From positions 107,222,463 through 107,286,462 of the forward strand of contig CM060708.1 in NCBI GenBank assembly GCA_030686995.1: 64,000 nt of DNA. Reading direction: 5' to 3'. Below, one piece after another: positions 32,523 to 44,644 of the stretch (position 1 is the first letter of the stretch; the number at the start of each line of letters is the position of its first letter). The notes under the pieces are model-generated. The model saw only the letters and a program-made list of their open reading frames with translations, had not been told where the DNA came from and searched no databases. This DNA comes from Artemisia argyi. Its lineage: Eukaryota > Streptophyta > Magnoliopsida > Asterales > Asteraceae. The translations under genes and the position numbers were made by a program.

Positions 32523-35126
32523 ACAAAAACCTAATTGCTTATCTAAACTAATTTGAAATTGTTGAAGGCTTATGTATGAGTTACCTTAGGAAAAATAGGA
32601 TATCTTAGCACCCTTAGACCCTAGTACAACCCCTTAGAGCTTAGGTACAAGTCTGTTAAGCACAAAACCATAACTAGGTCATAACTTCCCGGAATTAGGT
32701 CTAAACTATCTCAAAACTTCACCATAAGCTACGACCACTTAGTATAAGCTTCTTAGGACCTAGGATTAGTCACTAAACACTCATTGGACCCTAATCTAGA
32801 CACTAAACGTTAAGTTAAACTCTAATCTCCCACTAAACCAAATTAGGTTAAAACTAAACCTAACTTAACCCTAATCCTAAAACTAAGTACCCTAAGTACC
32901 TCAAGCACCTCTAGCAGCCTACCTAGCAGCTTACCCACCACCTTAGCACCTCTACGCACCCAAGCACACACCTCCATCACCTACTTGTCACCACCTTTGA
33001 CCAAAACCACCCCGCGGCTACTTCTCCACCACAAACCACCCCTAGCAGCCCCCTAGCTACTACTAGCTCCTTCTAGTCATCCCTTAGACCCTCCACGACC
33101 TCCCCTAGCTCAGATTACTCACCCTCCCCCTCCTCGACACCACACCACCCGTTTCTTGGTCGCTACTCCAAACAACCCTATATAAACCCTCGTACCCCCC
33201 TCGTTTCAAAATCACACCTTCCCTTCTTTCTTATCACACATACTCTGGTCCTAGTAGTGGTGTAAGATCTATAGTTGGTCTAGGAGTCGAGCAAAGCAAG
33301 CCACAAACCCTTGTCGAACTAGTTTTTGCCCTAGAAAACCCTAAACCCTTTTGCTTCTATTAGCTTTATTACAGTCCTAGAATAGATATTAGATGCCTTA
33401 GATCACCTAGGAACCCTTGCTTGAGCCTTGCTCATTTTCTTTTAAGTCTTTTTATTTTAAAATCCTAATTATAGACTAAATGCTAATTTTATACTATAAG
33501 CCCTTGTTATAAGCTATAAGCTAATTTAAGTAACTTAGTTAAGCTAATATTAGTTAACCATAAGCTAGGAAACCTTTTTGTTTTATAAAACATGATTTGC
33601 ATGGAATTAAGACTAGTTTTGCAAAGTTTTCCATGAATAGGGGTATATATGATAACTTTCTAAAAATATTAAGTATAGGGACTATTTTTGACATTTCTTA
33701 GAAGTTATAAGTATAAGGACCCTTTTTGCAAAGTTATATAACCTTAGGATAAAAAGATGAATAGTTATAAACTAATAAGGACTAGTTTTGCAAAAGTTAT
33801 AAAGTAAAGGGTGTAAATGATACATTTTGAAAACTTATAAGTCCAAGGGTCATTTCTGCCATTTTCCTAAAATATATAAGTATAGGGACTAATTTTGCTA
33901 AGTTTTGATAATTAATAATATAAGTATATAAGTCTAGGGTAGATTTTGTAAATATATAAACTATAAGGGTATAAAGTGAAAGTATTTTTATAAATATAAG
34001 AACCTACTTTAAAGTTAGAAGCATAACACAATATTAGGGCGCTTCATGTGAGGAGTATCATGTGGATATTCTGTTTTGACGAGTTTGTTGGGTTTACGAA
34101 TTAAAGTGCCCTGGCTCCTCAAACGATTATTGCATGACTTCTGAATTATGATGGCCCAAACGGTGTTATGTTATAACGAAACTTAATAGCAACATAGCTC
34201 AATAGTAGGGAGCTTCACGTGAGGAGTATTAACTTCTGAATTATGATGGCCCAAATGGTATAATGTTGATAACATAATACAATAGTAGGGAGCTTCATGT
34301 GAGGAGTCTTATACTTCTGGATTGTGATGACTCGAACGGTGTTATGTTATATCTAAAACACTAACAACCCTAAGAATGATTACATAAGAAACTTAAACAA
34401 GATAACTAAGTCTTTTTCTTTGTTTGTTGCACGAGTAAACTATCTGCCACCCCTACACAACAAAATTCATGAATCTAATCGCTTGTGATATTTTACACAA
34501 GTGACCGCGAATATAATTGATAGATCTATTGGAGTTTAACAACTCCCATTGGTACTACCTCTCACTGGAGGGTACCAATAAGTATTATATTTGAACCCTC
34601 TGAAAGATTAACTTTGGCAAGTTATCATTCCCATCCCATCATGGATTGGTCTGCATACCCCATGATCTGGACTGTTAACGTGTGGTTCATGAGCTTAGTG
34701 AAACAGACCAACTCTTGATAATTGTACATGCATTGCAATTATCACACATACTACATTTTCCTTGAAGGGTGTAACAACTGAACCCTGAGGAACTTGTATT
34801 CACTAACACCTAAACCTATGACTCTCACCCAACACCTAGTGTTGACTTTTTAAGCATGTATCATAGGTAACGGAGTTCTGTGGAAATTATGGCATGGAGT
34901 GGCACGAGACTTGAAAGACTTTCTATTTGGTTATCATTCAAACATAACATCTCACACTTAGATTCACGGGACCTCATCTTATAAAAATATGATAATTTTA
35001 ATGAATGATAACTCATTTTTATAAAATGTCTCTTTTCGAGTCATTTTCTATTACTGTATCTGTGATCCATGAGGTAATACCCCATATCCAATTTCTGTTG
35101 CGATCTGTGAAAATGGTGGTGTTACA
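32523..35126 (+). repeat. 5' LTR of G1, second part
   Basis: It aligns with 39404-41350 and 58711-59544. Contents: a CCTAA-rich stretch, a probable TATA box (CTATATAAACC near 33178), arrays of GGGACTATTTTTGACATTT-like phrases at 33640-34000, and an imperfect 90-160 bp repeat (GGAGCTTCACGTGAGGAGT, 34035-34340) that contains a CACGTG core. Compared with the 3' LTR it lacks about 185 bp after 34406. Confidence 0.88.
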
Positions 35127-35129
35127 GAT

Positions 35130-35142
35130 TGGTATCAGAGCT
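35130..35142 (+). other. Primer-binding site of G1
   Basis: TTGGTATCAGAGC begins three bases after the LTR end TGTTACA and matches the initiator methionine tRNA complement. Confidence 0.85.
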
Positions 35143-38100
35143 TCAGTTGTAGAGAATAAGGTCAAAACCTAAACTACAACTACTTTTCCCAATACCCGAG
35201 AAAGTCATTCGTGCCACCACACTCCCCAATGCCTACTTCCCAGAGCCATATGTGCATCAAGTCTGCATAATAGGTATTCTTTAACTTATATATTAACTTA
35301 TATTATTTTATCAGGTTATTAGATAGTTATTCCTGCTCCCCATTACTCTACCTTTACCCCACCCGAATTACATACGGAGAATGTTCTTCCTTCTCCGAAT
35401 GATTCGGATCTTAGTTTTAAAAATCTTTTTCCCAATTCCCTAGAAAGCCCTAAGAATAGTATAGATACATCGTCACCCTTAGGTTTTACACCTTTCGTAG
35501 ATGACCCACACTTAAAACGTATAAGAGAATTCTATGCTAAGGCATCACCTATTACTCCCCCAAACACTATTTTACACCCACCATTTCCCTCCCCAAGATT
35601 TGAACCACATGGGTTCTTTCTTCCTAGAGAACCATATATACCTAGGAAACCTATCCCTGCCTACATCCCTAGATATGAACCTAGACAACCTTATAACTTA
35701 GCACCCATACTTACTTAGTAAACCCTCCCACTTCATCTTGGAAATTTGAAGTCGGAAAAAATTCCACTAGGACAACTTTAGAAAATCAGGAAAATCAGGT
35801 ATAAGATATTTTAAATAACTTAGATGAAATATTCCTTGACCTTATTGAGAAGATAGAAGAAGGTCATGATAATAACCTAGGCACCCGACCTAATTATAGT
35901 ATTTTAATAAACACCCTACAACAATCCCGTTTTAAGATAGCTAAATTACAGAAAAATCAGATGAGACACCACCATAAGATAGCGTTTGCCCGTTTTAGGA
36001 TTTGCACTTTAGAAAAGATGATTGATGATGATGAGGAATGTCATCAATCAAATCTAGGAAACATTACAAACCTAAACCCTTAGATTTAAGAAAACCTCGA
36101 AAGAAATCCCTAAGTAGTATGCCTTTTATAACTTTAGGAGTTTTGCCTTAGAATAATTCCTATAGGATATGTAATATAGGAAGTCAATAACATAATTTAT
36201 GCCTTAGATACCTCTTACTCTCACTTCCTAGTGCCCCTTAATTTAGGATAACCTAGCTAACCTAGGATTAGGTATGCCTCTTATTGATTACCCTAGGTCA
36301 TCCCAAACCTTATAGGAACCTTTAGGAATTTAGATATATCTCGTAAAATATAACAAGTTGGGTACTTGTTATAACCTACCTTAAACCCTTACCCCACTAT
36401 AACCTCTAGGAACTTAGGATGAATCATCCCGATGACTTAGATTCATAGATTCTCAAAACTTTTAAACCTTAACTCATTTGGGTTTCGATTTCAAACCCAA
36501 AACCTTACTGAGAGCCGTCTCGTAAGAATACTTATTCTTGAACTTTAGGCATTATAGGGAAGCCTAAAGTGTCATTCTATAGAGTCTGTTCCGTATTCCC
36601 AATTTCAATCTGCCTAAAATCTCTATCCTCTTAAATCTAATAACAAGACATTTGGCATAAATAGCAACACTTGTTGAAAAACAAGTTATTTATGACCTTA
36701 TGTAGTTGTAACTTCCACTCCCGTTATTTTGTGACATTATATGTCATGAATAACAACTTCCCTCGAATTTCATCTCTTTTCCACCTCTTAAAAACCAAAT
36801 TCCTTAAAAACACTCCCTTATCATTTCATATGATACTAATGATGAGAATTCCTATTCTACATCATAGAGATCTGAATTCTTTCCAAATTCAGTATCCATA
36901 GCCCTCACTACTTCCTTAGCCTTTTTTTTCTTCCAATCTTCCCTCTTTACACCTCTAAATTACTATGATTCCTGAATTATTTATTCTCTCTTAGAAAACC
37001 GTATTACACTCTAGGATTCCCATACTTGAGGTTAGAAATAACTCTAGGATTCCCATACTTGAGGTTAGAAATAACTCTAAGATGCCCTTAGATAAACATA
37101 AGAATAGACATAAGATATTTTAAATAGGCTATCTCTAAGAAATCATTGAGGAAATAGAAAAATAAGATTCGAAATCTCCGAGGTCTTAATAACTAGAAAC
37201 CAAACTAGAGAAAAACCTATGCGCGATATTTATTACAATAGGATGAATTTAGTCTAAGTTAGGAATTTTACTTAATATCGAAGACATTAGAATTAGTTAT
37301 AGATTATACATAAGAAGTCTTTAGATACAATTTAGGAAACTTAAGAATAATAAAGGATTAGATTAGTAAACTACCTTAAGCCTTTAGTACCTAGTCTAGT
37401 AATAGGATAAGAATGCTAGTCAAAATTTCACCTTGTAGGAACAAACTATTTTGAGGTTATAGTTTACCTACACTTAGTTTCATAAGTAGCCTACCCCATA
37501 CTAAGATTTCCCACATACTATCCTCAAAGGTATAATATAAGGATTTAGAAATTCCTAAGAATGATATACCATTAGGATAACCCAGACTTATAATTTGAGG
37601 TTACTAGTTACAACTAGGAATAAGACATCTGAGGATTTTAGTCTACCCATACTTAGTTTCTTAGGATTTGACATTTTATATGTTACAGATTAGGAATTCT
37701 ACTTAGAGGATACTATGGATACTACCCTAACCAGATTCAAGTACCTAGGAATAGTGATATAGTAATAGTGATACTCGTAGTACTAGACAACATAGATCAA
37801 AAGAATGAGCGTGAAATCCTACCTAAGCATAGTAATACTCCTAGTAAACCGTAGACAAGAAATCACTGAGCCCTTCTCCCAACATAGGATCTTCCTTACT
37901 AGTTAAGATCAATACAGCACCTTTAGAACCTTAGGACTAGTTATGAAAACTAGAAGAACCTTAGGGGGAAAACAAACTTTGAAGGAATCTAGTAAATCTT
38001 AAATCCATTAGGAATACCATCTTTTCAGGTATCCTATACTCTCACTCTTCCGTTTAAATCTATTCTCCCGCTTCTTCTCATTCTACCGTTTAGATCTCAT

Positions 38101-39100
38101 TTAAACCTTATTCTCCCGCCTTTTTCCCGTTCTCCTATTTAAATCTTACTCTCCCGCCTTCCTCACTCTACCGTTTAATCCTATACTCCTATCCTTTTTC
38201 CACTCCACCTATTCCTACTCTTCCATCCTTTCGTTATCTCCCACTCTTTCATACTTTCCTATTTCATCCATTGCCTTCCCTCTTTCCTCTTCACTCCTTC
38301 CTATAAAAATCCATCTTTCCACTTCCTTCCATCCTTTCATTCGTCCGTCATTTTTCACTCTATTTTCCTCACTCTAAACTCTCTCCCTACCTCATCCCAC
38401 AATGTTCTAAGAGTTAGAACTTGTACTTCTCGTCATATCACAAGATTCAATTAGTTAGAACTTGTAAGAATATCCATGTCGAACTTTAATCCTCATTATG
38501 TTCGACTATGATATTAAATCTCACTTTGGAAGAGTTACAAGAATGAGATCTCTGACGTCCATCACTCTAGTCATAACATGGGATGTTACCATGTGACAAG
38601 TTGCTAAACAGGGAGACTGTAGAACTTGTCTCTATCATGACTAGAACTTGTCTCCACCGTGACTAGAACCTGTCCCCACCGTGACTAGAACTTGTCTTCA
38701 CCATGGCTGGAACTTGTCTCTAAAACATTCTCGTATCACAATTCCTTAAGTGTGGTAAACTCTTTCCATTTTCCGCCGATACTACTTAAGGATGATTTAT
38801 AATGACTATCCTATTAAAATGAACTAGGACGCTCCTTCATTTTTATGAGAAAGTTATAAATCAAATGGATTATGAATTTATAAGCTCTTGTTTACAAATA
38901 TTATGACGCCTTTATTTGTAAGTAATGAGATATAAATGAATAAGCCCAAGTATCTGGCACCTGTGTAAGCATTTCCTAATCCGCTTGTACAAACCTCTCC
39001 TTCGTTTCGTACCACTCTTCCTTGGTATCAGAAATTTTTCCTCACGACTCCTACGTTTAAACTAAATCTCGGGACAAAATTTTCTCCAAGGGGGTAAGAC
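35143..39100 (+). other. Internal region of G1, no intact gene
   Basis: About 4 kb with stops in all frames. Pyrimidine-rich and CCTAGG-rich phrases repeat: a 38 bp tandem duplication near 37012-37088 (CTCTAGGATTCCCATACTTG), TCTCCCGCC-type repeats at 38060-38160 and GACTAGAACTTGTC repeats at 38640-38710. The last 40 bp before LTR2 carry the purine tract CCAAGGGGGTAAGAC. I see no gag or pol motif. Confidence 0.7.
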
Positions 39101-41350
39101 TATAACAACCCACAAAAACTCATCACTATAATTTCTACTACAAATACATATGTCAGGTATTTCACAGGTAAATTTTTGCTTTTTATGTGCATTCATTACC
39201 TGCATGATTCTCTAGATTTGCTCACGTATCTACACAAGCCAAATATCTCTACCCACACATCCTATAAACCTCTGGTATGTCAAGCATAATATCATAACAA
39301 CTCCACAATAAGTAATCTACCAACCTAACACACTAAACATATCACAATATCCTAATGAACCTTAATCTAACCCTAATTAAGCCCTAATCAGGCTTATGTG
39401 TTTACAAAACCCTAATTGCTTATCTAAACTAATTTGAAAGTGTTGAAGGCTTATGTATGAGTTACCTTAGGAACAATAGGATATCTTAGCACCCTTAGAC
39501 CCTAGTACAACCCCTTAGAGCTTAGGTACAAGTCTCTTAAGCACAAAACCATAACTAGGTCATAACTTCCCAGAATTAGGTATAAACTATACCAAAACTT
39601 CACCATAAGCTACCACCACTTAGTATAAGCTTCTTAGGACCTATGATTAGTCACTAAACACTCATAGGACCCTAATCTAGGCACTAAACCTTAAGTTAAA
39701 CCCTAATCTCCCACTAAACCAAATTACGTTAAAACTAAACCTAACTTAACCCTAATCCTAAAACTAAGTACCCTAAGCACCTCAAGTACCTCTAGCAACC
39801 TAGCTAGTAGATTACCAACCACCTTAGCACCTCTAAGCACACAAGAACACACCTCCATCACCTACTTGTCACCATCTTTGACCAAAACCACCCCGCGGCT
39901 ACTTCTCCACCACAAACCACCCCTAGCAGCCCCCTATCTCCTCCTAGTCATCCCTTAGACCCTCTACGACCTCCCCTAGCTCAGCTTACTCACCCCTCCC
40001 CATCCTCGACACCACACCACCCGCTTCTTGGTCGCTACTCCAAACGACCCTATATAAACCCTCGTCCCCCCCCCCTCATTTCAAAATCACACCTTCCCTT
40101 CTTTCTTATCACATATACTCTGGTCCTAGTAGTGGTGTACGAGCTATAGTAGGTCTAGGAGTCGAGCAAAGCAAGCCACAAACCCTTGTCGAACTAGTTT
40201 TTGCCCAAGAAATCCCTAAACCCCTCGTTAAACTTTCCCTAGACCAAGTAAGCTTTATTTTTGCTTCTATGAGCTTTATTACAGTCCTAGGATAGTAATT
40301 AGATGCCTTAGATCACCTAGAAACCCTTGCTTGAGCCTTGATCATTTTCTTTTAAGTATTTTCATTTTAAAACCCTAATTATAGACTACATGCTAATTTT
40401 ATACTATAAGCCCTTATTATAAACTATAAGTTAGTTTAAGTAACTTAGTTAAGCTAATATTAGTTAACCATAATCTAGGAAACCTTTTTGTTTTATAAAA
40501 ACATGATTTGCATGGAATTAGGACTAGTTTCGCAAAGTTTTCCATGCATAGGGGAATATATGGTAACTTTCTAAAAATATTAATTCTAGGGACTATTTTT
40601 GACATTTCTTAGAAGTTATAAGTATAAGGACCCTTTTTGAAAAGTTATATAACCTTAGGATAAAAAGATAAATAGTTATAAACTAATAAGGACTAGTTTT
40701 GCAAAAGTTATAAAGTAAAGGGTATAATGATAAATTTTGAAAACTTATAAGTCCAAGGGTCTTTTCTGCCATTTTCCTAAAATATATAAGTATAGGGACT
40801 AAATTTTCTAAGTTTAGATAATTAATAATATAAGTATATAAGTCTAGGAACTATAAGGGTATAAAGTGAAAGTATTTTATAAATATAAGAACCTACTTTA
40901 AAGTTAGAAGCATAACACAATACTAGGGCGCTTCATGTGAGGAGTATCATGTGGATATTCCGGTTGGACGAGTTTGTTGGGTTTACAAATTAAAGTGCCC
41001 TGGCTCCTCAAACGATTATTGCATGACTTCTGAATTATGATGGCCTGAACGGTGTTATGTTATAACTAAACTTAATAACAACATAGCTCAATAGTAGGGA
41101 GCTTCACGTAAGGAGTATTAACTTTTGAATTATGATGGCCCGAACGGTATTATGTTGATAACATAATACAAGAGTATGGAGCTTCATGTGAGGAGTCTTA
41201 TACTTCTGGATTGTGAGGAACCGAACGGTGTTATGTTATATCTAAAACACTAACAACCCTAAGAATGATTACTTAAGAAACTTAAACAAGATAACTAAAG
41301 CTTGACATACAACCACACCTACAATACCACCAGGATACGTGAGTAGGCAG
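39101..41350 (+). repeat. 3' LTR of G1, first part
   Basis: It starts TATAACAACC at 39101 and carries the uninterrupted version of the G2 target (GTTTACAAAACCC near 39398). It ends at the GGCAG duplication (41346-41350), where copia-2 is inserted. Confidence 0.9.
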
Positions 41351-41826
41351 TGTTGGGATATAAAGTCAAAGTACTGTTGAAGACAAAGTACTGCTTGTGT
41401 ATAAAGGTCAAAGTACTGCTCGTGTGAAGAAAGTCAAAGTACTGTTATTATTAGATTAGAATATTCTAGAAGTAGTTTACTTAGAATTAGTTTACTTGTC
41501 GTACAAGAATTATAAACCAACTAGGGTTTTCCTTATGCTTATAAAAGGATCCCTAGGGTGGTATTAGATATATAGACACGTACAATATTAGAGAGTTATT
41601 TAGCGATTAGGGTTGTTAGTGAATCTGGATAATAAGCAGGTTCAAAGTTTGGTTTTAATATAATCATTGAAGTTTTGTTATTCTTCTTAGCTTTGTTGAA
41701 GTAGATTCCGCATACTTAACAGAGTTATATCAGTGTTTCATTATTAGTAGTTTTTTAGTTATTCAAGATTGCTAAACCTTTACAAGCTACATAGTCAGTT
41801 TGGTCAGAGTATACATCGATCCAACA
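41351..41826 (+). repeat. 5' LTR of copia-2 (476 bp)
   Basis: It starts TGTTGGGATATAAAG and ends CGATCCAACA. AGTACT occurs at 41370, 41388, 41412 and 41438, followed by TATAAAAG at 41540-41547. Relative to the 3' LTR it lacks 53 bp between two ATTATTA copies, consistent with a deletion by short direct repeats. Confidence 0.95.
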
Positions 41827-41828
41827 AG

Positions 41829-41840
41829 TGGTATCAGAGC
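41829..41840 (+). other. Primer-binding site of copia-2
   Basis: TGGTATCAGAGC begins two bases after the LTR end, the same two-base spacing as in copia-1. Confidence 0.9.
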
Positions 41841-41902
41841 TTGTGTGGAAACTCTGATTAAGAAGAAACCCTTAAAACCGATTTAACTACAAATCATAAA
41901 AG

Positions 41903-43992
41903 ATGACGACTGAAGTTGCACTAATCCCATCCATCACCTCAATCAGAATTCCTATCTTCAAGAAAGGAGAATATGATCTCTGGAGCATGAAGATGAGGTA
42001 GTACATTGCTATCACAGACCATGCTCTATGGGATGTGATTGTCAATGGTAATGTTGTTCTTGAAGAACCTGTAGAAATTCCAGGACAACCTAAACCACCT
42101 AAGCCAACCTTGCCAGCAGTTACAAAAAGAAATCAAGATAAGGCTCTCAACATATTGCTGTCTATAATTCCTGATGGTCACCTACTAAAGTTTCATGATG
42201 CTAAGGATTCAAAACAACTATGGGCTGCTATTAAGACAAGATTTGGAGGTAACAATGCTTCCAAGAAGATGCATAGAAATTTATTGAAGCAACAGTTTGA
42301 AACATTCACTGTTGGTGAACGAGAAGGTCTTGATGCTGCCTATGACAGATTCCAAAATCTTCTTAGTATGATAGAGTTATATGGTGCAGAAGCATCTGTT
42401 GAAGATGCAAACTTGAAGTTCTTAAGAAGTTTACCATCTGCATGGCATGTGGTTGCTACTATGATTAGAGGACAACATGGTTTGGATTCTATGGACTTTG
42501 ATGATCTCTACAATAATTTAAAGGTGTATGAGCATGAGATGAATGGTCAAATAAGTTCAAGTTCTCATCAGAATTCTCAAAACATTGCTTTGTGTCTTCT
42601 GAAAACAGAAGCAGTACTTCCACTAAAATTACTGCTTATCCTGTTCAAAGTACTGTTGGTGATTAACAGCACATTAGCACAACCATGACTACTACCACTT
42701 CATCACCATCAAACAACACCAACTCTGATGATGTTGTATGTTTCTTCTTTGCTCAACAAGCTACTTTACCTGTTACTTATCAAGAAGACTTGTTGCAAAT
42801 TGAAGAGGATGCTCTAGAAGAAATTGACATAAGATGGCAAGTTGCCATGATCACTGCAAGGATCAAGAAGTTCATGAACAAAACAGGAAGATGTATTGAC
42901 TTCAAAGCCAAACAGGGTAAAGCATTTGACAAATCTAAGATTGAATGCTTCAATTGTCAAAACCTTGGACACTTTGCAAGGGAATGCAAGTTTCCAAAAT
43001 ATCAAGCAAATAGAATGATTGAAAAACCCAAGGTTGAAAGAAAGGAAGTTCCTATTGCTGAACCAAAATCACAAGCTTTAGTGGCTCAAGAAAATCTATC
43101 AGAGGTTGACTGGAGTAATGAATTTGATGATGAACCAGTAACCTACTCTATGGTTGCATTGGAAGAGTTTGATTGGAGCACAGCTTTTGATGAGGAACCA
43201 AGATTTGCTGCTTTGGAATCAAGAGATGGCCTTGGAAGCTTTGATTGGAGCATGGAAAGTGAAGAAGAACCTGTTCTGTTTGCTATGGTAGCTACTTCAC
43301 CAAGTTCATCCACTATCTCTGAGGTATGCTCTAAATGTAGTATTTTTTATCAAAAATTGCTTAAAGAATATGAGACTAAAAGAGATAATTGTAGAAAGGC
43401 TAGGTCTGAGGTAGCTGGCTATCAATTGACTTTAGAGTCGATGGAAGCCAAAATAATCACTCGTGAAAATAATGAAATGGCTTGGGCAGAAAAATATGAG
43501 CAACAAGACTATCAATAAAAATTGAGTGAATGGAAGTTAGGATGTAAGGTTTCTGAACTTGAAAAGATTACTAAAGAAAGGGATGATTTGTTAGCAAAAC
43601 TTGCTAGTTGGAAAGAATCTGGTCTTTCACATGTTAGTTTGGTTGAGAAACAAAGAACAACAAACATTAAAACTGGCCTAGGTTATGATGTTGAGTATAA
43701 CAGTTCAGAAGAGATCCCAACTAGTGATAAGGAACTAATTAATTCAGAGGAAATCTCAACTAGTGATGAAGAACTCACTAGCTTAGAAGAAAACACATCT
43801 AGTAATGAGGAATCAATTAGTCCAACACCTCCAGAATTTAAGAAAGAAAAAGGATATAATGAAGTTCCTCCACCCACTGGTAGCTTTCAACCACTTAGGA
43901 CAGATGTTTCTCGTTTTGGAGTAGACAATTTGGAGTATAGGAAAAGCTTACTGGTCAATCTAATTCAAGTCTATCTGGTTCTGAATCATTAA
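41903..43992 (+). pseudogene. gag: copia-2 gag (stops and frameshifts)
   Basis: ATG at 41903 with copia gag features: I-F-K-K-G-E-Y-D-L-W-S-M-K-M, D-H-A-L-W-D-V-I-V-N-G, S-K-Q-L-W-A-A-I-K-T-R-F-G-G and L-R-S-L-P-S-A-W. Codon 33 is TAG (41999-42001) where relatives have Gln. Near 42590 the frame shifts. The next open part (42685-43518) carries a complete C-C-H-C knuckle at 42946-42987 (C-F-N-C-Q-N-L-G-H-F-A-R-E-C) and three acidic D-W-S repeats. A TAA at 43516 interrupts a coiled-coil stretch that continues in the same frame to 43992. Confidence 0.88.
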
Positions 43993-44016
43993 GAGAAACA
44001 GTTCAGAAACCTAAGG

Positions 44017-44642
44017 ATGATAACAAAAGGATTAGTGTTAAGGGTTCAGGGTGTGTTAACAATGATAAAAAAATTTCCTAAAGATTTTTCAAAACAAGCA
44101 GTACTTCCAAAAACTTCTCAAAGTACTACTGGACATCCAGCAGTACCTTTAAGAAAAACTTTTCAAAATACTGCTAACTTTAGAAAACCTTTTAATCATT
44201 CACCAAAAAGTCAAGATAGTTTTGGTCATAGAATTAATGGAAGAGGATTTGGGAATATGGATCAAAGGTTATGTTTTGTATGCTATAGTCCTGATCATTT
44301 GATTAAGGACTATGACTTTCACTCAGAATATTTAAGTCAATTCCCAAAGACCACATCTACCAACCATAAGTCAAGGGAGAATAAACCAGCTTGGAATCAC
44401 TCAAATAGGGTTAACCATAGTAATTTCTCAAAAGACTATATGTACCCTCACCAGAAAAGACCTTTTTCAAAACCACCAGTACCCTCAAGAGATATTTTTC
44501 AAAGTACTGGTAAGTCAAATGTCTCTCAAGCAGTACCCTCTCAAAGTACTACTAAGAATTCACCCAATCAAGGTACTACTAGCACTTTTTTGAATGTAAG
44601 ACCAAGGAGGTTCAATTACTATCAATCTAGAAGGCCTTACAC
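44017..44642 (+). pseudogene. copia-2 gag-pol linker (left of solo LTR)
   Basis: A basic, Ser/Thr/Gln-rich stretch with Q-S-T-T, Q-S-T-G and Q-S-T-T words encoded by CAAAGTACT, and a C-F-V-C...H-L-I-K-D-Y remnant at about 44273 that looks like a second zinc knuckle with its last Cys replaced by Tyr. The frame is cut by the solo LTR at 44645 and resumes at 46394. Confidence 0.75.
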
Positions 44643-44644
44643 CT

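Noticed and set aside
36671..36901. A 76-codon frame in the G1 interior.
   Set aside because: No retroelement motif, low complexity, and surrounded by stops in a decayed region.
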